Position numbers and translations under genes: made by a program. The notes beneath the pieces were generated by a model. The model saw only the letters and a program-made list of their open reading frames with translations, was not told the origin of the DNA and made no database searches. From a virus, in IMG/VR virus record IMGVR_UViG_3300043449_000243, positions 1-33,783 of that record: a stretch of 33,783 nucleotides of DNA; one strand, 5' to 3'. This document shows, piece by piece, positions 13,411 through 20,210 of the stretch (within the stretch, counting starts at the first letter, position 1; every line of letters starts with the position of its first letter).

Positions 13411-13481
13411 ATGCAGATCACGCAGTTGCAGTTGGTTTCACAATCCTTTTCCTACTCATCATTACAGGAGTCCTTTCATGA
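13407..13481 (+). CDS. Tiny membrane peptide (24 aa)
   Basis: The frame MNADHAVAVGFTILFLLIIT plus four residues encodes a single hydrophobic helix. It overlaps the upstream stop as ATGA and the downstream ERF start as ATGA, so it exactly fills the gap between two certain genes. The AGGAG inside it serves the ERF gene. It could be a real one-helix membrane protein or a translational-coupling cistron. No separate ribosome binding site is visible apart from GGC-rich sequence. Confidence 0.5.
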   Translation: MNADHAVAVGFTILFLLIITGVLS

Positions 13482-14065
13482 ACAAGTCAGAATCAATCGC
13501 TAACCTTGCCACAGCACTAGCCATGGCGCAGCCAAACATCAAGGGCGCACTCAAGGACAGCAACAATCCTTTCTTCAAATCTCGTTACGCTGATCTAAGT
13601 TCTGTTGTTGAGGCTATCAAGCCAGCTTTCGGTGAGTGCGGTCTTAGCTACATCCAGCGTATCGAGCCTAGCGACAAGGACGAGGTGCGAGTCGAAACGA
13701 TTCTTTTGCACGCATCTGGCGAATGGCTGTCTTGCGGCGTGCTGAATTTGCCAGTCTCAAAAGCTGATGCTCAAGGCTACGGCTCAGCTTTGACCTATGC
13801 CCGCCGCTATAGTTTGGCTGCTGCTTGCGGTGTAACGCCCGAGGACGACGACGGCAACGCAGCGAGTGGCAAGAATGCACCTCAGAAACGATTGGAAACG
13901 TTGCCACAGCTACTTGAAGCAATCAACACAGCTAACACAGCAGATGAATTAAAACTGTTCTACGCGCAAGCATATCGCGCTGCAAAAAATGTTGAAGATA
14001 CCGACGCAATGCAAAAAATTGTTGCTGCCAAGAATTCCCGCAAAGCCGAACTGGAGGCAGCATGA
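13478..14065 (+). CDS. erf: ERF-family single-strand annealing recombinase
   Basis: A 195-residue ERF protein. The N-terminal core has SIANLATALAMAQ, NNPFFKSRYADLSSVVEAI and CGLSYIQ. The conserved centre has YGSALTYARRYSLAAACG followed by the acidic DDDGN. The C-terminus is a charged helix. Family members form rings on ssDNA and anneal complementary strands, as in P22 Erf. It is paired with the YqaJ-type exonuclease just downstream, giving a two-gene recombination system like lambda Red. ATG 13478 has AGGAG upstream. Confidence 0.92.
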   Translation: MNKSESIANLATALAMAQPNIKGALKDSNNPFFKSRYADLSSVVEAIKPAFGECGLSYIQRIEPSDKDEVRVETILLHASGEWLSCGVLNLPVSKADAQGYGSALTYARRYSLAAACGVTPEDDDGNAASGKNAPQKRLETLPQLLEAINTANTADELKLFYAQAYRAAKNVEDTDAMQKIVAAKNSRKAELEAA

Positions 14066-14676
14066 AAGTTTTGTCAATTCCGCAGGGTAGTCCCGAATGG
14101 CTTGCCGCTCGCGCCGGTAAGGTTACGGCCTCAAGGATCAACGATGTGATGGCGGCTAAGACCACCGCAGCTTATCGGGATTACAAAGCGCAGATTGTGG
14201 CTGAGATTCTGACGGGACAGCCGCAGGAATCCGGCTTTACAAATGCTGCAATGCAATGGGGAACGGAGCAAGAAAAGTTTGCCCGCGCCGAGTACGAACT
14301 GGCTTGTGATTGGACGGTGGACGAAATCGGAATCGTGCTGCATCCGACGATTGAGCGCGGCGCAGCTTCACCTGATGGACTGGTATCGACTAATGGCTTA
14401 GTGGAAATCAAGTGCCCCAAGACGGCTACGCACCTGCAAACGCTGATCGACAAGAAACAGCCTCGCCAATACGAAAATCAAATGCTGTGGCAAATGGCTT
14501 GCACAGGTCGGGAATGGGTAGATTTCGTATCCTACGATCCGCGACTACCCGAAGATTTGCAATTGTTTGTGCATAGGTTCGACCGCGATGACAAGCGCAT
14601 CGAGGAAATCGAAGCAGCAGTAACGCAGTTCCTGTCCGAAGTGGATGAAATGATTGACAACATAAGGAAAAAATAA
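14062..14676 (+). CDS. YqaJ-type exonuclease (lambda-exo-like)
   Basis: A 204-residue YqaJ viral recombinase nuclease. Visible motifs are GSPEWLAARAGKVTASR at the N-terminus, WGTEQEKFARAEYE, the catalytic-type SPDGL, and VEIKCPKTATH with the E-x-K. These enzymes resect dsDNA 5' to 3' and hand the strand to the annealing protein encoded upstream. The start overlaps the ERF stop as ATGA with GGAGG before it. The length is normal. Confidence 0.92.
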   Translation: MKVLSIPQGSPEWLAARAGKVTASRINDVMAAKTTAAYRDYKAQIVAEILTGQPQESGFTNAAMQWGTEQEKFARAEYELACDWTVDEIGIVLHPTIERGAASPDGLVSTNGLVEIKCPKTATHLQTLIDKKQPRQYENQMLWQMACTGREWVDFVSYDPRLPEDLQLFVHRFDRDDKRIEEIEAAVTQFLSEVDEMIDNIRKK

Positions 14677-14924
14677 TGGCTTACATACCGAAACCTGGCT
14701 CGTTCACTTTGTTCAAGAACTTGAAAAAAGAGGCAGACAACCATCCCGACTATCGTGGCGATGGCTTGGACATGAACGGCGAACCTGTGTGGGTATCAGC
14801 TTGGATTCGTGAGGGCGCTAAAGGCAAGTTCATGTCTTGCTCTATGCAGCACAAAAACAAAGACCAGCCCAAACAAAAGAAAGCTGGCGATATGTCGGAC
14901 TTAGATAACGACATCCCTTTTTAG
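14676..14924 (+). CDS. SSB-like protein with acidic DDIPF-type tail
   Basis: An 82-residue protein ending DLDNDIPF, the hallmark acidic/Phe tip by which bacterial SSBs recruit partners. The body has SFTLFKNLKKEADNHPDYRG and EPVWVSAWIREGAKGKFMSC, a small beta-rich domain of the kind seen in phage single-strand-binding proteins. A Lys-rich linker joins the two. It follows the annealing protein and exonuclease with AAGGA before the ATG, so it probably coats ssDNA during recombination or competes for host SSB partners. Confidence 0.7.
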   Translation: MAYIPKPGSFTLFKNLKKEADNHPDYRGDGLDMNGEPVWVSAWIREGAKGKFMSCSMQHKNKDQPKQKKAGDMSDLDNDIPF

Positions 14925-14932
14925 GAGCAACA

Positions 14933-15241
14933 ATGGACTACGATTACTTTGGAAAAATTCGTGAATGGGCATCGGATCGCAACCTTGTCAAAGGTAGCAC
15001 CCTGCAAGCGCAAGTGGTCAAGCTGTTAGAGGAATCCGGCGAGCTTGCTGCTGGCGTTGCTCGCAATGACATAGACCGCATCGTTGATTCAATTGGCGAC
15101 ATTATGGTCGTGTTGACCATCATTGCCGCGCAAATTGATATGCCAGTCGAAGAATGCCTTGATCTTGCATGGCAGGAAATACGCTACCGCAAAGGCAAAA
15201 TGGTTGATGGCATCTTTGTGAAAGAAAACGACAATGGATGA
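14933..15241 (+). CDS. MazG-like nucleotide pyrophosphohydrolase
   Basis: A 102-residue all-helical NTP-PPase. LLEESGELAAGV carries the E-E-x-x-E metal ligands and DSIGDIMVVL the second site (D-x-x-G-D). These enzymes hydrolyse NTPs or alarmone-like nucleotides to monophosphates. Phage copies are thought to adjust nucleotide pools or the stringent response. It has a strong AGGAG ribosome binding site and overlaps the next gene by 8 bp. Confidence 0.88.
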   Translation: MDYDYFGKIREWASDRNLVKGSTLQAQVVKLLEESGELAAGVARNDIDRIVDSIGDIMVVLTIIAAQIDMPVEECLDLAWQEIRYRKGKMVDGIFVKENDNG

Positions 15242-15611
15242 AGAAGCTCAAACCAAAGCCTGCACACAGTTGCTTGCGAATGTCGTAAGCCTTGCGGTAC
15301 TTGATGCGTGTCTTAAGCCTGTCAAACGCAAAGGCCCGGAACGGCACAAGGTCGATGTATCGCAGGACAAAGCTATCGACGCAATGATGTTTCTAATGGA
15401 AGGCGCACAGCACTACGTTGAAATGATCGGCATGGATGGCGAGCGTTTCAAGAAACAACTGATAAAAGCCATGTGGGACGAATCGCCAAACTACTTTACA
15501 AACACCATCACAGCAGAACAGCGCCGTAGTTTTCGGTTCAATCTGTACTTTTGGCAAAACAATCCTGCACGCCGCAGGTTCTTACCGGAGGATGACGATG
15601 AGAATAGCTGA
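15234..15611 (+). CDS. Hypothetical early protein (125 aa)
   Basis: An unrecognised protein. The N-terminal helix (TKACTQLLANVVSLAVLDAC) is hydrophobic but broken by charges. The middle has DKAIDAMMFLMEGAQHYVEM, and the C-terminus RRSFRFNLYFWQNN is basic and aromatic, ending in DDDEN. It overlaps the MazG-like gene and has only a weak ribosome binding site. No catalytic motif was recognised. Confidence 0.6.
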   Translation: MDEEAQTKACTQLLANVVSLAVLDACLKPVKRKGPERHKVDVSQDKAIDAMMFLMEGAQHYVEMIGMDGERFKKQLIKAMWDESPNYFTNTITAEQRRSFRFNLYFWQNNPARRRFLPEDDDENS

Positions 15612-15861
15612 TGCAATTAACTGGATGATGACTTACGACGCACTACAGCCTGATCTGATAGACGTATCGAACTGGAAGCCACACGATCCGCGCCGATACG
15701 ACGAAAAACGCAAAGGCTGCATCGAGTACCTGCGGGAACGTAATCTCTACATTCTCGACGGCAAATTCACGCCTACCAAAGCCTCACACACCGACATAAC
15801 CGTGATCTTCAACCGCGCCCGACAGCAACAGGGCGAAACATTGATACAGGTGGCAAAATGA
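15598..15861 (+). CDS. Hypothetical early protein (87 aa)
   Basis: Begins MRIADAINWMMTYDALQPDL and contains WKPHDPRRYDEKRKGCIEYL. Unrecognised. GGAGG at 15587-15591 fits ATG 15598 (spacing 6) rather than ATG 15592 (spacing 0). The first bases overlap the end of the previous gene, and the stop overlaps the lipoprotein start as ATGA. Confidence 0.6.
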   Translation: MRIADAINWMMTYDALQPDLIDVSNWKPHDPRRYDEKRKGCIEYLRERNLYILDGKFTPTKASHTDITVIFNRARQQQGETLIQVAK

Positions 15862-16118
15862 AAACCTTACTTTGCTTTGCAGTCATCATTTTTAGCGGCT
15901 GTGCATCAATGCAAACTGCCAGCACCGCAGTACCCGAAGCTGTCTCAAGCCTGCAAGTGGAAAAGGAAGTCCCACCGCTTTCCAGGCTGGAAGTTATCAA
16001 CGGCATTGGTGAGTGCGAAAAAGCCGGTATGCGCCCCGTAGTCATCAGCACTAAGCGCAAGGTCAATAACCAACTTGTTCCGTCTGTGGTGGATGTAACG
16101 TGCCTGCCCAAGCTCTGA
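15858..16118 (+). CDS. Small predicted lipoprotein (86 aa)
   Basis: The N-terminus MKTLLCFAVIIFSGC is a short signal peptide ending in a lipobox-like IFSGC, predicting cleavage before the Cys and lipid attachment. The mature part is Ser/Val-rich with KAGMRPVVISTKRK and two more cysteines. An early-operon phage lipoprotein suggests an envelope role such as superinfection exclusion, which is inference. AGGTGG precedes the start. Confidence 0.7.
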   Translation: MKTLLCFAVIIFSGCASMQTASTAVPEAVSSLQVEKEVPPLSRLEVINGIGECEKAGMRPVVISTKRKVNNQLVPSVVDVTCLPKL

Positions 16119-16510
16119 AACCCCGCGCCCGTCAGATCATCGCTGCCATGCGTGAAGTCTTAGCCCGCGACCTTGAAATGACAGGATTTAACATAGCCGA
16201 AGTCTTGAATGAGGATGTGGGGACGATTGGTAGCTATCTCAACGGCATGGCAAAGGATGGCTTAGTGTTTCGCATGGGGTTGCGATTGCAATACAACGGC
16301 AAAACACGAACGAAGCATATGCTGTGGCGGCTCAATCACAAACTAATCAGGGAACTAGAAAATGGGTCAACCGCGACGATGGAGGCTGAAGGGGCATCCG
16401 GCACAATGCACGAAGTGCCAAGAGATCAAGCCGCCGAAAGAGTTCAACTTAACCGAATACAAAACGCTCTCGTCTTGGTGCAAAGAGTGCCACCGCGTGC
16501 TGTGCCGTGA
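16100..16510 (+). CDS. Helix-turn-helix-like protein with an overprinted tail
   Basis: A 136-residue frame starting at GTG 16100 inside the lipoprotein gene. Residues 8-90 look real: QIIAAMREVLARDLEMTGFN, then IAEVLNEDVGTIGSYLNGMAKDG as an HTH pattern, and RTKHMLWRLN at the wing. The last 49 residues overlap the certain zinc-finger gene in another frame and have a shadow-like composition. The true product may simply carry a meaningless tail, or an earlier stop may have been lost. The ribosome binding site is weak (GGTGG). Confidence 0.55.
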   Translation: MPAQALKPRARQIIAAMREVLARDLEMTGFNIAEVLNEDVGTIGSYLNGMAKDGLVFRMGLRLQYNGKTRTKHMLWRLNHKLIRELENGSTATMEAEGASGTMHEVPRDQAAERVQLNRIQNALVLVQRVPPRAVP

Positions 16511-16541
16511 GCGTTACCATCTTACAAAGGGGAAAAAATGA
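16362..16541 (+). CDS. Small zinc-finger protein (59 aa)
   Basis: The frame reads MGQPRRWRLKGHPAQC, then TKCQEIKPPKEFNLTEY and WCKECHRVLCRERY. The C-x-x-C and C-x-x-C pairs about 20 residues apart form a four-Cys zinc site of the kind found in many phage proteins and at the N-terminus of HNH enzymes. It overlaps the preceding HTH gene by 149 bp in another frame and the next gene as ATGA. The Cys spacing makes it more convincing than the overlapping tail. AGGGA precedes the ATG. Confidence 0.7.
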   Translation: MGQPRRWRLKGHPAQCTKCQEIKPPKEFNLTEYKTLSSWCKECHRVLCRERYHLTKGKK

Positions 16542-16726
16542 TCTTTTGGGGCGGCGTGTTTATGGTTGTTTTGTCGTTTGCCGTGTTTGTCATGTTCTGC
16601 GATCCGATCAACAGCAACAAGGAACGTGGAACATGGTTTGAGGATACCTGCGCGGCTGTGATGATGATGGGACTAGGCATTGCCATCATTGGAGCGTTAC
16701 TTTGGATTGGGAAGGCATTGACATGA
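16538..16726 (+). CDS. Two-helix membrane protein (62 aa)
   Basis: Two clear hydrophobic segments, FMVVLSFAVFVMFC near residues 8-21 and MMMGLGIAIIGALLWIG near 42-58, are joined by a polar loop (DPINSNKERGTWFED). It has AAAGGGG before the ATG and ATGA overlaps on both sides. It is in the early operon, away from the lysis genes, so an inner-membrane early function is more likely than holin activity. Confidence 0.65.
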   Translation: MIFWGGVFMVVLSFAVFVMFCDPINSNKERGTWFEDTCAAVMMMGLGIAIIGALLWIGKALT

Positions 16727-16917
16727 AAGCATTTCCACGCGCTGACGGAAAATTTGATTCAAGAAAAAGGGACGAATTAGGCATGGATTTGCGTGACTAC
16801 TTTGCAGCAAAAGCGATGCAAGGATATATGAACGATGGTTATGACTATGATCCAGTTCAAGTTGCAAAACAAGCCTACACGCAAGCAGACATAATGATGA
16901 AAGTGAGGCAGGAATGA
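16723..16917 (+). CDS. Hypothetical early protein (64 aa)
   Basis: Begins MKAFPRADGKFDSRKRDELG and has a helical, Tyr/Asp-rich second half (YMNDGYDYDPVQVAKQAYTQ). Unrecognised. ATG 16723 overlaps the upstream stop as ATGA with GGAAG upstream, and the longer frame from 16702 lacks support. Confidence 0.6.
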   Translation: MKAFPRADGKFDSRKRDELGMDLRDYFAAKAMQGYMNDGYDYDPVQVAKQAYTQADIMMKVRQE

Positions 16918-17093
16918 AGGACTACTCAGAAAGCATTTTGGAAGTTGATAGGATTCGCAAAGCCATTCACACCGCTGCATTGTCTCAGCAATGGTGGAAA
17001 GCCGACGCGCTTACCAATGATCTGTTGGTAGCGGTTTCGGAATTGAAAGTCGATCTCTACAAACGCAAAAGGGAAACCGATGGAAAACTATGA
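16914..17093 (+). CDS. Hypothetical early protein (59 aa)
   Basis: The frame starts MKDYSESILEVDRIRKAIHT, continues AALSQQWWKADALTND and ends with a basic KRKRETDGKL. It has AGGCAGGA before the ATG and a 4-bp overlap with the previous gene. It is an all-helical, unrecognised small protein just below a usual 60-residue cut-off. Confidence 0.6.
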   Translation: MKDYSESILEVDRIRKAIHTAALSQQWWKADALTNDLLVAVSELKVDLYKRKRETDGKL

Positions 17094-17241
17094 GCGTTGC
17101 AAGGTTTGTGATGTGGCTTTCAAGGCGGGCGATAGGGTCATGTGGTGCAAGGTCAAGACTTGCCCTGACACTCAACAGCGCGAACCTACCGAACAGCAGT
17201 TGCGGTGGATATTCGGCAAAAAGGTTACGCCAGCATCCTAG
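17080..17241 (+). CDS. Small Cys-pair protein (53 aa), last early gene
   Basis: Begins MENYERCKVCDVAFKAGDRV and continues MWCKVKTCPD, giving C-x-x-C and a second Cys pair that could bind zinc. It overlaps the previous gene by 14 bp. Its last codons overlap the end of the convergent endolysin gene by 17 bp. AGGGA lies upstream. Unrecognised, but the Cys pattern supports coding. Confidence 0.55.
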   Translation: MENYERCKVCDVAFKAGDRVMWCKVKTCPDTQQREPTEQQLRWIFGKKVTPAS

Positions 17242-17662
17242 TCCCTGTTTTGTCAATGATCATCTTAGAACCCCTGATGGCATAGGTCGGGCCATTAGGG
17301 ACGCTGATGTGCGTCCATGCGTCAAACTCTAGGATGATCTGATCAAACGGCACAGCGGCCGCTATACACGCCTCTACGACCTGCTTGGGAGTCATTCCGG
17401 GTACGCGAATGTCTGCGGCGCAGCCCAGCCGGTGTTGGCTGGAATCCTTGGAGCCTACCGCGTCATTGACCTGCTTTGACCTGAACCCGCTGTTAATCAT
17501 CACGGGCTTGCCGCCAACGGCTTCCTTGACCTTTTCTAACAGTTGCGCAAGCCGCTGAAGATTTTCTGTTTCCGCAAGAGTAGGCGTGTTGTCCCATCCG
17601 TTACGCAAAGCGACTTCAGAGCGCGTCAGTTCCTCTAGGGTGAAGTGCGGGGATAAATTCAT
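17225..17662 (-). CDS. Endolysin, M15-type peptidase
   Basis: A 145-residue Peptidase_M15_3-type enzyme that cuts the peptide stems of peptidoglycan. Zinc ligands are visible as SQH (His77), the AADI segment (Asp84) and WTHIS (His118), with the upstream SGFRSKQVNDAVG signature. There is no signal peptide or cell-wall-binding domain, as in many endolysins from Gram-negative phages. It follows the holin with a 4-bp overlap and is the last gene of the late block. Its end overlaps the last early gene on the opposite strand. Confidence 0.88.
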   Translation of the reverse strand: MNLSPHFTLEELTRSEVALRNGWDNTPTLAETENLQRLAQLLEKVKEAVGGKPVMINSGFRSKQVNDAVGSKDSSQHRLGCAADIRVPGMTPKQVVEACIAAAVPFDQIILEFDAWTHISVPNGPTYAIRGSKMIIDKTGTRMLA

Positions 17663-18051
17663 TTCTTAACACCCATGATCTTTTCTAACGTCCTGCCGCC
17701 AAAATAAAACGACATGATAAGCATTCCCCATTGTCCTAGTAGCTGGACGTATTCCTTATTAACCTCAATGTCCCATGCCGACATAAGACCAAACACGGTG
17801 TAAGTAACAAGAATGAAAATCAGGGTGGTTGGTCGAATGTTCTTAGATAGCCATGAGTCCGAAGCCATGTCTGCTTTGAGCCGGTCGGTCAATTCATGTT
17901 GCTCAGATACATCCGCATTCAGTTGCGCTAGTTCGCCGTTTTGCTGCATCTCCAACAGCTTCAGCTTGGCAGCTTCAGCCTGTGCAGGATCAGGAAATAC
18001 TTTGTCTAGTATCTTGCTGCCTATGTCTAAGACTGCGCCTAATGGAAACAT
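17659..18051 (-). CDS. Holin, 3-TM type
   Basis: A 130-residue protein with the layout of the Holin_3TM family. A polar helical N-terminal half (KVFPDPAQAEAAKLKLLEMQ) is followed by hydrophobic segments at TLIFILVTYTVFGLM and LLGQWGMLIMSFYFGG, ending in the typical GGRTLEKIMG. ATG 18051 has AGGGG at good spacing. The TTG-started extension to 18078 is not needed. It lies just before the endolysin gene and would time its release. Confidence 0.75.
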   Translation of the reverse strand: MFPLGAVLDIGSKILDKVFPDPAQAEAAKLKLLEMQQNGELAQLNADVSEQHELTDRLKADMASDSWLSKNIRPTTLIFILVTYTVFGLMSAWDIEVNKEYVQLLGQWGMLIMSFYFGGRTLEKIMGVKK

Positions 18052-18052
18052 A

Positions 18053-18586
18053 TCATCCCCTAAAGTAGATGGCGACAAAAATGATGATGCCGCCTATGCC
18101 TAGAAACACGAAGATTCCCGCTGTCATTAACAGTTCTTCTTGCTCTTGTTTTTTTCTGTCGGCGCGGTCTTTAGCTAACCTGGCTTTGCGGATAGCTTCT
18201 CTAGCGGCTTCATCTTGTTCCCCGACAATGCGCTGCCGCTCGGCGCACAGTTCATGGTATAGGTCTAGCTCGCCCTTGAGCGTGAACATATCTCGCAGTT
18301 CTTGCTCAAATTCGCGCATCTGCTTGCGCTGCATGACGATGGTGAAAGCCTGTGATAGCGCCGATTCATGCTTTTCGGCTTCCTTCGGATCATCAGGCTT
18401 TGGTGCTGCCTTTGCCGCTTCGACTTGCTTAGCGGCTTTCTCAATCTGACCCTGCGCCGTGAAAAACTTGGACAGTTCACCGTAGCAATCACGGATTTCC
18501 TTACCCATGTTGATCGCCTCTTTGACAAAGGCGACCGAAGTCTTAGCTACAGCAAACGCCGCTCCAATCGTTACGGGGTCGATCAT
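18053..18586 (-). CDS. Coiled-coil membrane protein of the lysis region (177 aa)
   Basis: A long charged helix (KQMREFEQELRDMFTLKGEL, then RKARLAKDRADRKKQEQEEL) ends in one strong C-terminal membrane segment (GIFVFLGIGGIIIFVAIYF). The N-terminus has a mildly hydrophobic amphipathic stretch. It is tail-anchored, unlike classic Rz spanins, which have an N-terminal anchor. No Rz1-like lipoprotein overlaps it. It could be a spanin substitute or a regulator of the holin; position is the main evidence. Confidence 0.6.
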   Translation of the reverse strand: MIDPVTIGAAFAVAKTSVAFVKEAINMGKEIRDCYGELSKFFTAQGQIEKAAKQVEAAKAAPKPDDPKEAEKHESALSQAFTIVMQRKQMREFEQELRDMFTLKGELDLYHELCAERQRIVGEQDEAAREAIRKARLAKDRADRKKQEQEELLMTAGIFVFLGIGGIIIFVAIYFRG

Positions 18587-18590
18587 TCAT

Positions 18591-18755
18591 TTAGCCCCCT
18601 GTTTTTGTCACCAAGTGCAGCAACAAAAGAATGATAGAGCCAGCACACGCCAGCAAAATTGATTCAAGGCGTTTAATGCGAAGGATGGATTCTTTCCACC
18701 GCTCCGCGCAAACCGCTTCATGGGTCATAAACCGCGATTCAATGTCCTGTTGCAT
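18591..18755 (-). CDS. XhlA-like small membrane protein (54 aa)
   Basis: The frame MQQDIESRFMTHEAVCAERW, then KESILRIKRLE and a membrane helix SILLACAGSIILLLLHLV, matches the layout of XhlA/hemolysin-type phage proteins, which accompany holins. A short helix precedes a C-terminal membrane span. ATG 18755 is preceded by GGGG. It overlaps the upstream gene by 17 bp and ends 4 bp before the coiled-coil gene starts. Confidence 0.65.
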   Translation of the reverse strand: MQQDIESRFMTHEAVCAERWKESILRIKRLESILLACAGSIILLLLHLVTKTGG

Positions 18756-18945
18756 TTATCAGCCCCATGATTTCATCAATGGATTCTTGCACTTCCCAAG
18801 AATTTCCATTCATGCCAAAAGCCACGGTAACTTTTGTGCCATCTTCTTGCGTGTTTTCAAAAAATGACATCATTGCTTCGGTGTTAAGGATCAAACCCTC
18901 ACCGATACGGCCTTTAGTAGCATTGGTCAGACGGATAAGATTCAT
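18739..18945 (-). CDS. Hypothetical protein (68 aa)
   Basis: Begins MNLIRLTNATKGRIGEGLIL and ends WEVQESIDEIMGLINATGH. The pattern of a strand, an 'I..T' loop and a closing 'V.ES..EI' helix recalls small FlbD-like beta proteins, but I do not claim homology. ATG 18945 overlaps the upstream stop as ATGA. It lies between the fibre and lysis genes. Confidence 0.6.
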   Translation of the reverse strand: MNLIRLTNATKGRIGEGLILNTEAMMSFFENTQEDGTKVTVAFGMNGNSWEVQESIDEIMGLINATGH

Positions 18946-19298
18946 GCTTGCACCCACGAAGTCGTAGCTTCATCCCACGAATATTGCTTGTCGTCTGTAG
19001 GCATTGGAACGGGCGCACCCCAAAGGCAAGTGTCCTCATTCAGCAGCCAAGACGGATACGGTTTCGGAGCAATAAACGCATCGCGCTGCGCGTCATAGGT
19101 GTAGCCCAATCCTGCGTAATTCTTGCGGAATGGCGTGCCACCGAGGGCGTGAACACCGCCGTTAGTGTTATAGCTCGTTTGCTTGTAAACGTCACCGGTA
19201 CGGGCTGACAGTTCTGCTTCCTTGCCGTTATCTTCGTCGCGTCCAACGGTAACAAAAATTACAACATTGTTTGAATCAAGTTTTGCAAAATGCGCCAT
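18942..19298 (-). CDS. Tail-appendage-associated protein (118 aa)
   Basis: The protein begins MAHFAKLDSNNVVIFVTVGR and has FRKNYAGLGYTYDAQRDAF and PYPSWLLNEDTCLW. This small family is widespread in aquatic tailed phages and occurs beside fibre genes. It is probably a virion or fibre component, with exact role unknown. It sits directly after the glycine-rich fibre gene, which supports that placement. Confidence 0.7.
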   Translation of the reverse strand: MAHFAKLDSNNVVIFVTVGRDEDNGKEAELSARTGDVYKQTSYNTNGGVHALGGTPFRKNYAGLGYTYDAQRDAFIAPKPYPSWLLNEDTCLWGAPVPMPTDDKQYSWDEATTSWVQA

Positions 19299-19307
19299 GA
19301 TTTTTCC

Positions 19308-20210
19308 TTATGCAAACGATACGGTTTCGCCCGTCGTTGATGTTGCCGTTACAGTATAAATTTTGAACCCGCCGCCAGTTGTTGAACTTTGCGTCACACC
19401 GCCGGAAAAAGTAGCGGTAATAGTATCAGGCACTTTAATGATGACGATTCCGCTGCCGCCATTTGAACCTGCTTGATAGGTTGGACCATACCCCCCACCG
19501 CCGCCGCCGCCACCTGTATTAGTGGTCGCGTTTGATGGTGTGCCACCTGCGGTATTACCGTCTGCTGCGCCGCCTTTTTGTGCGGTTGTTGCCGTGCCGC
19601 CGCCAAGACCCGCTACGCCGCTGGTGTACGATCCTGCGCCCCCGCCGCCAGCGTAATAAACAGCCGATCCAGTAATGGAGTTGGATGTGGCTATACCGCC
19701 ATTTCCCCCGCCCGCCCCCGTGCCGTTAACGCCAGCGCCGCCCGATCCACCACCCCCGCCACTTCCATAGTACGAAGCGTCCCCGCTTCCGTTGCCACCG
19801 TTGTAGCCTTGCACGGGTGAAGTGCTAGGGGTATTTCCCGCGCCACCTGTACCACCGCCGCCCGAAAACAATCCCGAACCGCCACCACCCGAACCGCCGG
19901 TAAGACCGTTAACAGTATTTCCGCTGCCGCCACCGCCACCACCTGCGGAAGTAATTGTGTTGAAAACTGAATTGCTGCCCGTTGTACCCATACTAGGCGC
20001 GCCAGTTGTCGGCCCGCCTGCGCCGCCCGCGCCTACAGTTACGGTGTATGCAGTACCAATAGAAATTGATTGAGCAGTAAATTCTCTGTAACCGCCACCG
20101 CCACCGCCACCACCGCCCGCACCACCACCGCCACCACCCGCTACAACAAGGTAATCGGCAGTAATTCCCGCAGCACCACCGGCTAGGAAAAAGTTTTTAG
20201 CTGCAAACAT
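19308..20210 (-). CDS. Glycine-rich tail-fibre/adhesin protein
   Basis: A 300-residue protein. The N-terminal ADYLVVAGGGGGGAGGG begins a long Gly-rich region with runs separated by short Ser/Thr/Asn segments, ending in GSGIVIIKVP and a beta-rich tail (TATFSGGVTQSSTTGGGFKI). Glycine-rich domains of this type in phage fibres form polyglycine-helix bundles whose tips bind receptors. The DNA is correspondingly rich in GGT/GGC repeats, which could promote variation. It overlaps the previous fibre gene by one base (TAATG). Confidence 0.75.
   Translation of the reverse strand: MFAAKNFFLAGGAAGITADYLVVAGGGGGGAGGGGGGGGGYREFTAQSISIGTAYTVTVGAGGAGGPTTGAPSMGTTGSNSVFNTITSAGGGGGGSGNTVNGLTGGSGGGGSGLFSGGGGTGGAGNTPSTSPVQGYNGGNGSGDASYYGSGGGGGSGGAGVNGTGAGGGNGGIATSNSITGSAVYYAGGGGAGSYTSGVAGLGGGTATTAQKGGAADGNTAGGTPSNATTNTGGGGGGGGYGPTYQAGSNGGSGIVIIKVPDTITATFSGGVTQSSTTGGGFKIYTVTATSTTGETVSFA

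Noticed and set aside
17090-17332. 80-residue plus-strand frame at the convergent junction
   Set aside because: It is Arg/Ser-rich and overlaps both the small Cys-pair gene and the endolysin gene. The Cys-pair frame from 17080 has a better start and motif.
19578-20073. Pro/Arg-rich plus-strand frames opposite the glycine-rich fibre
   Set aside because: They are composition shadows of the GGN codons on the other strand.
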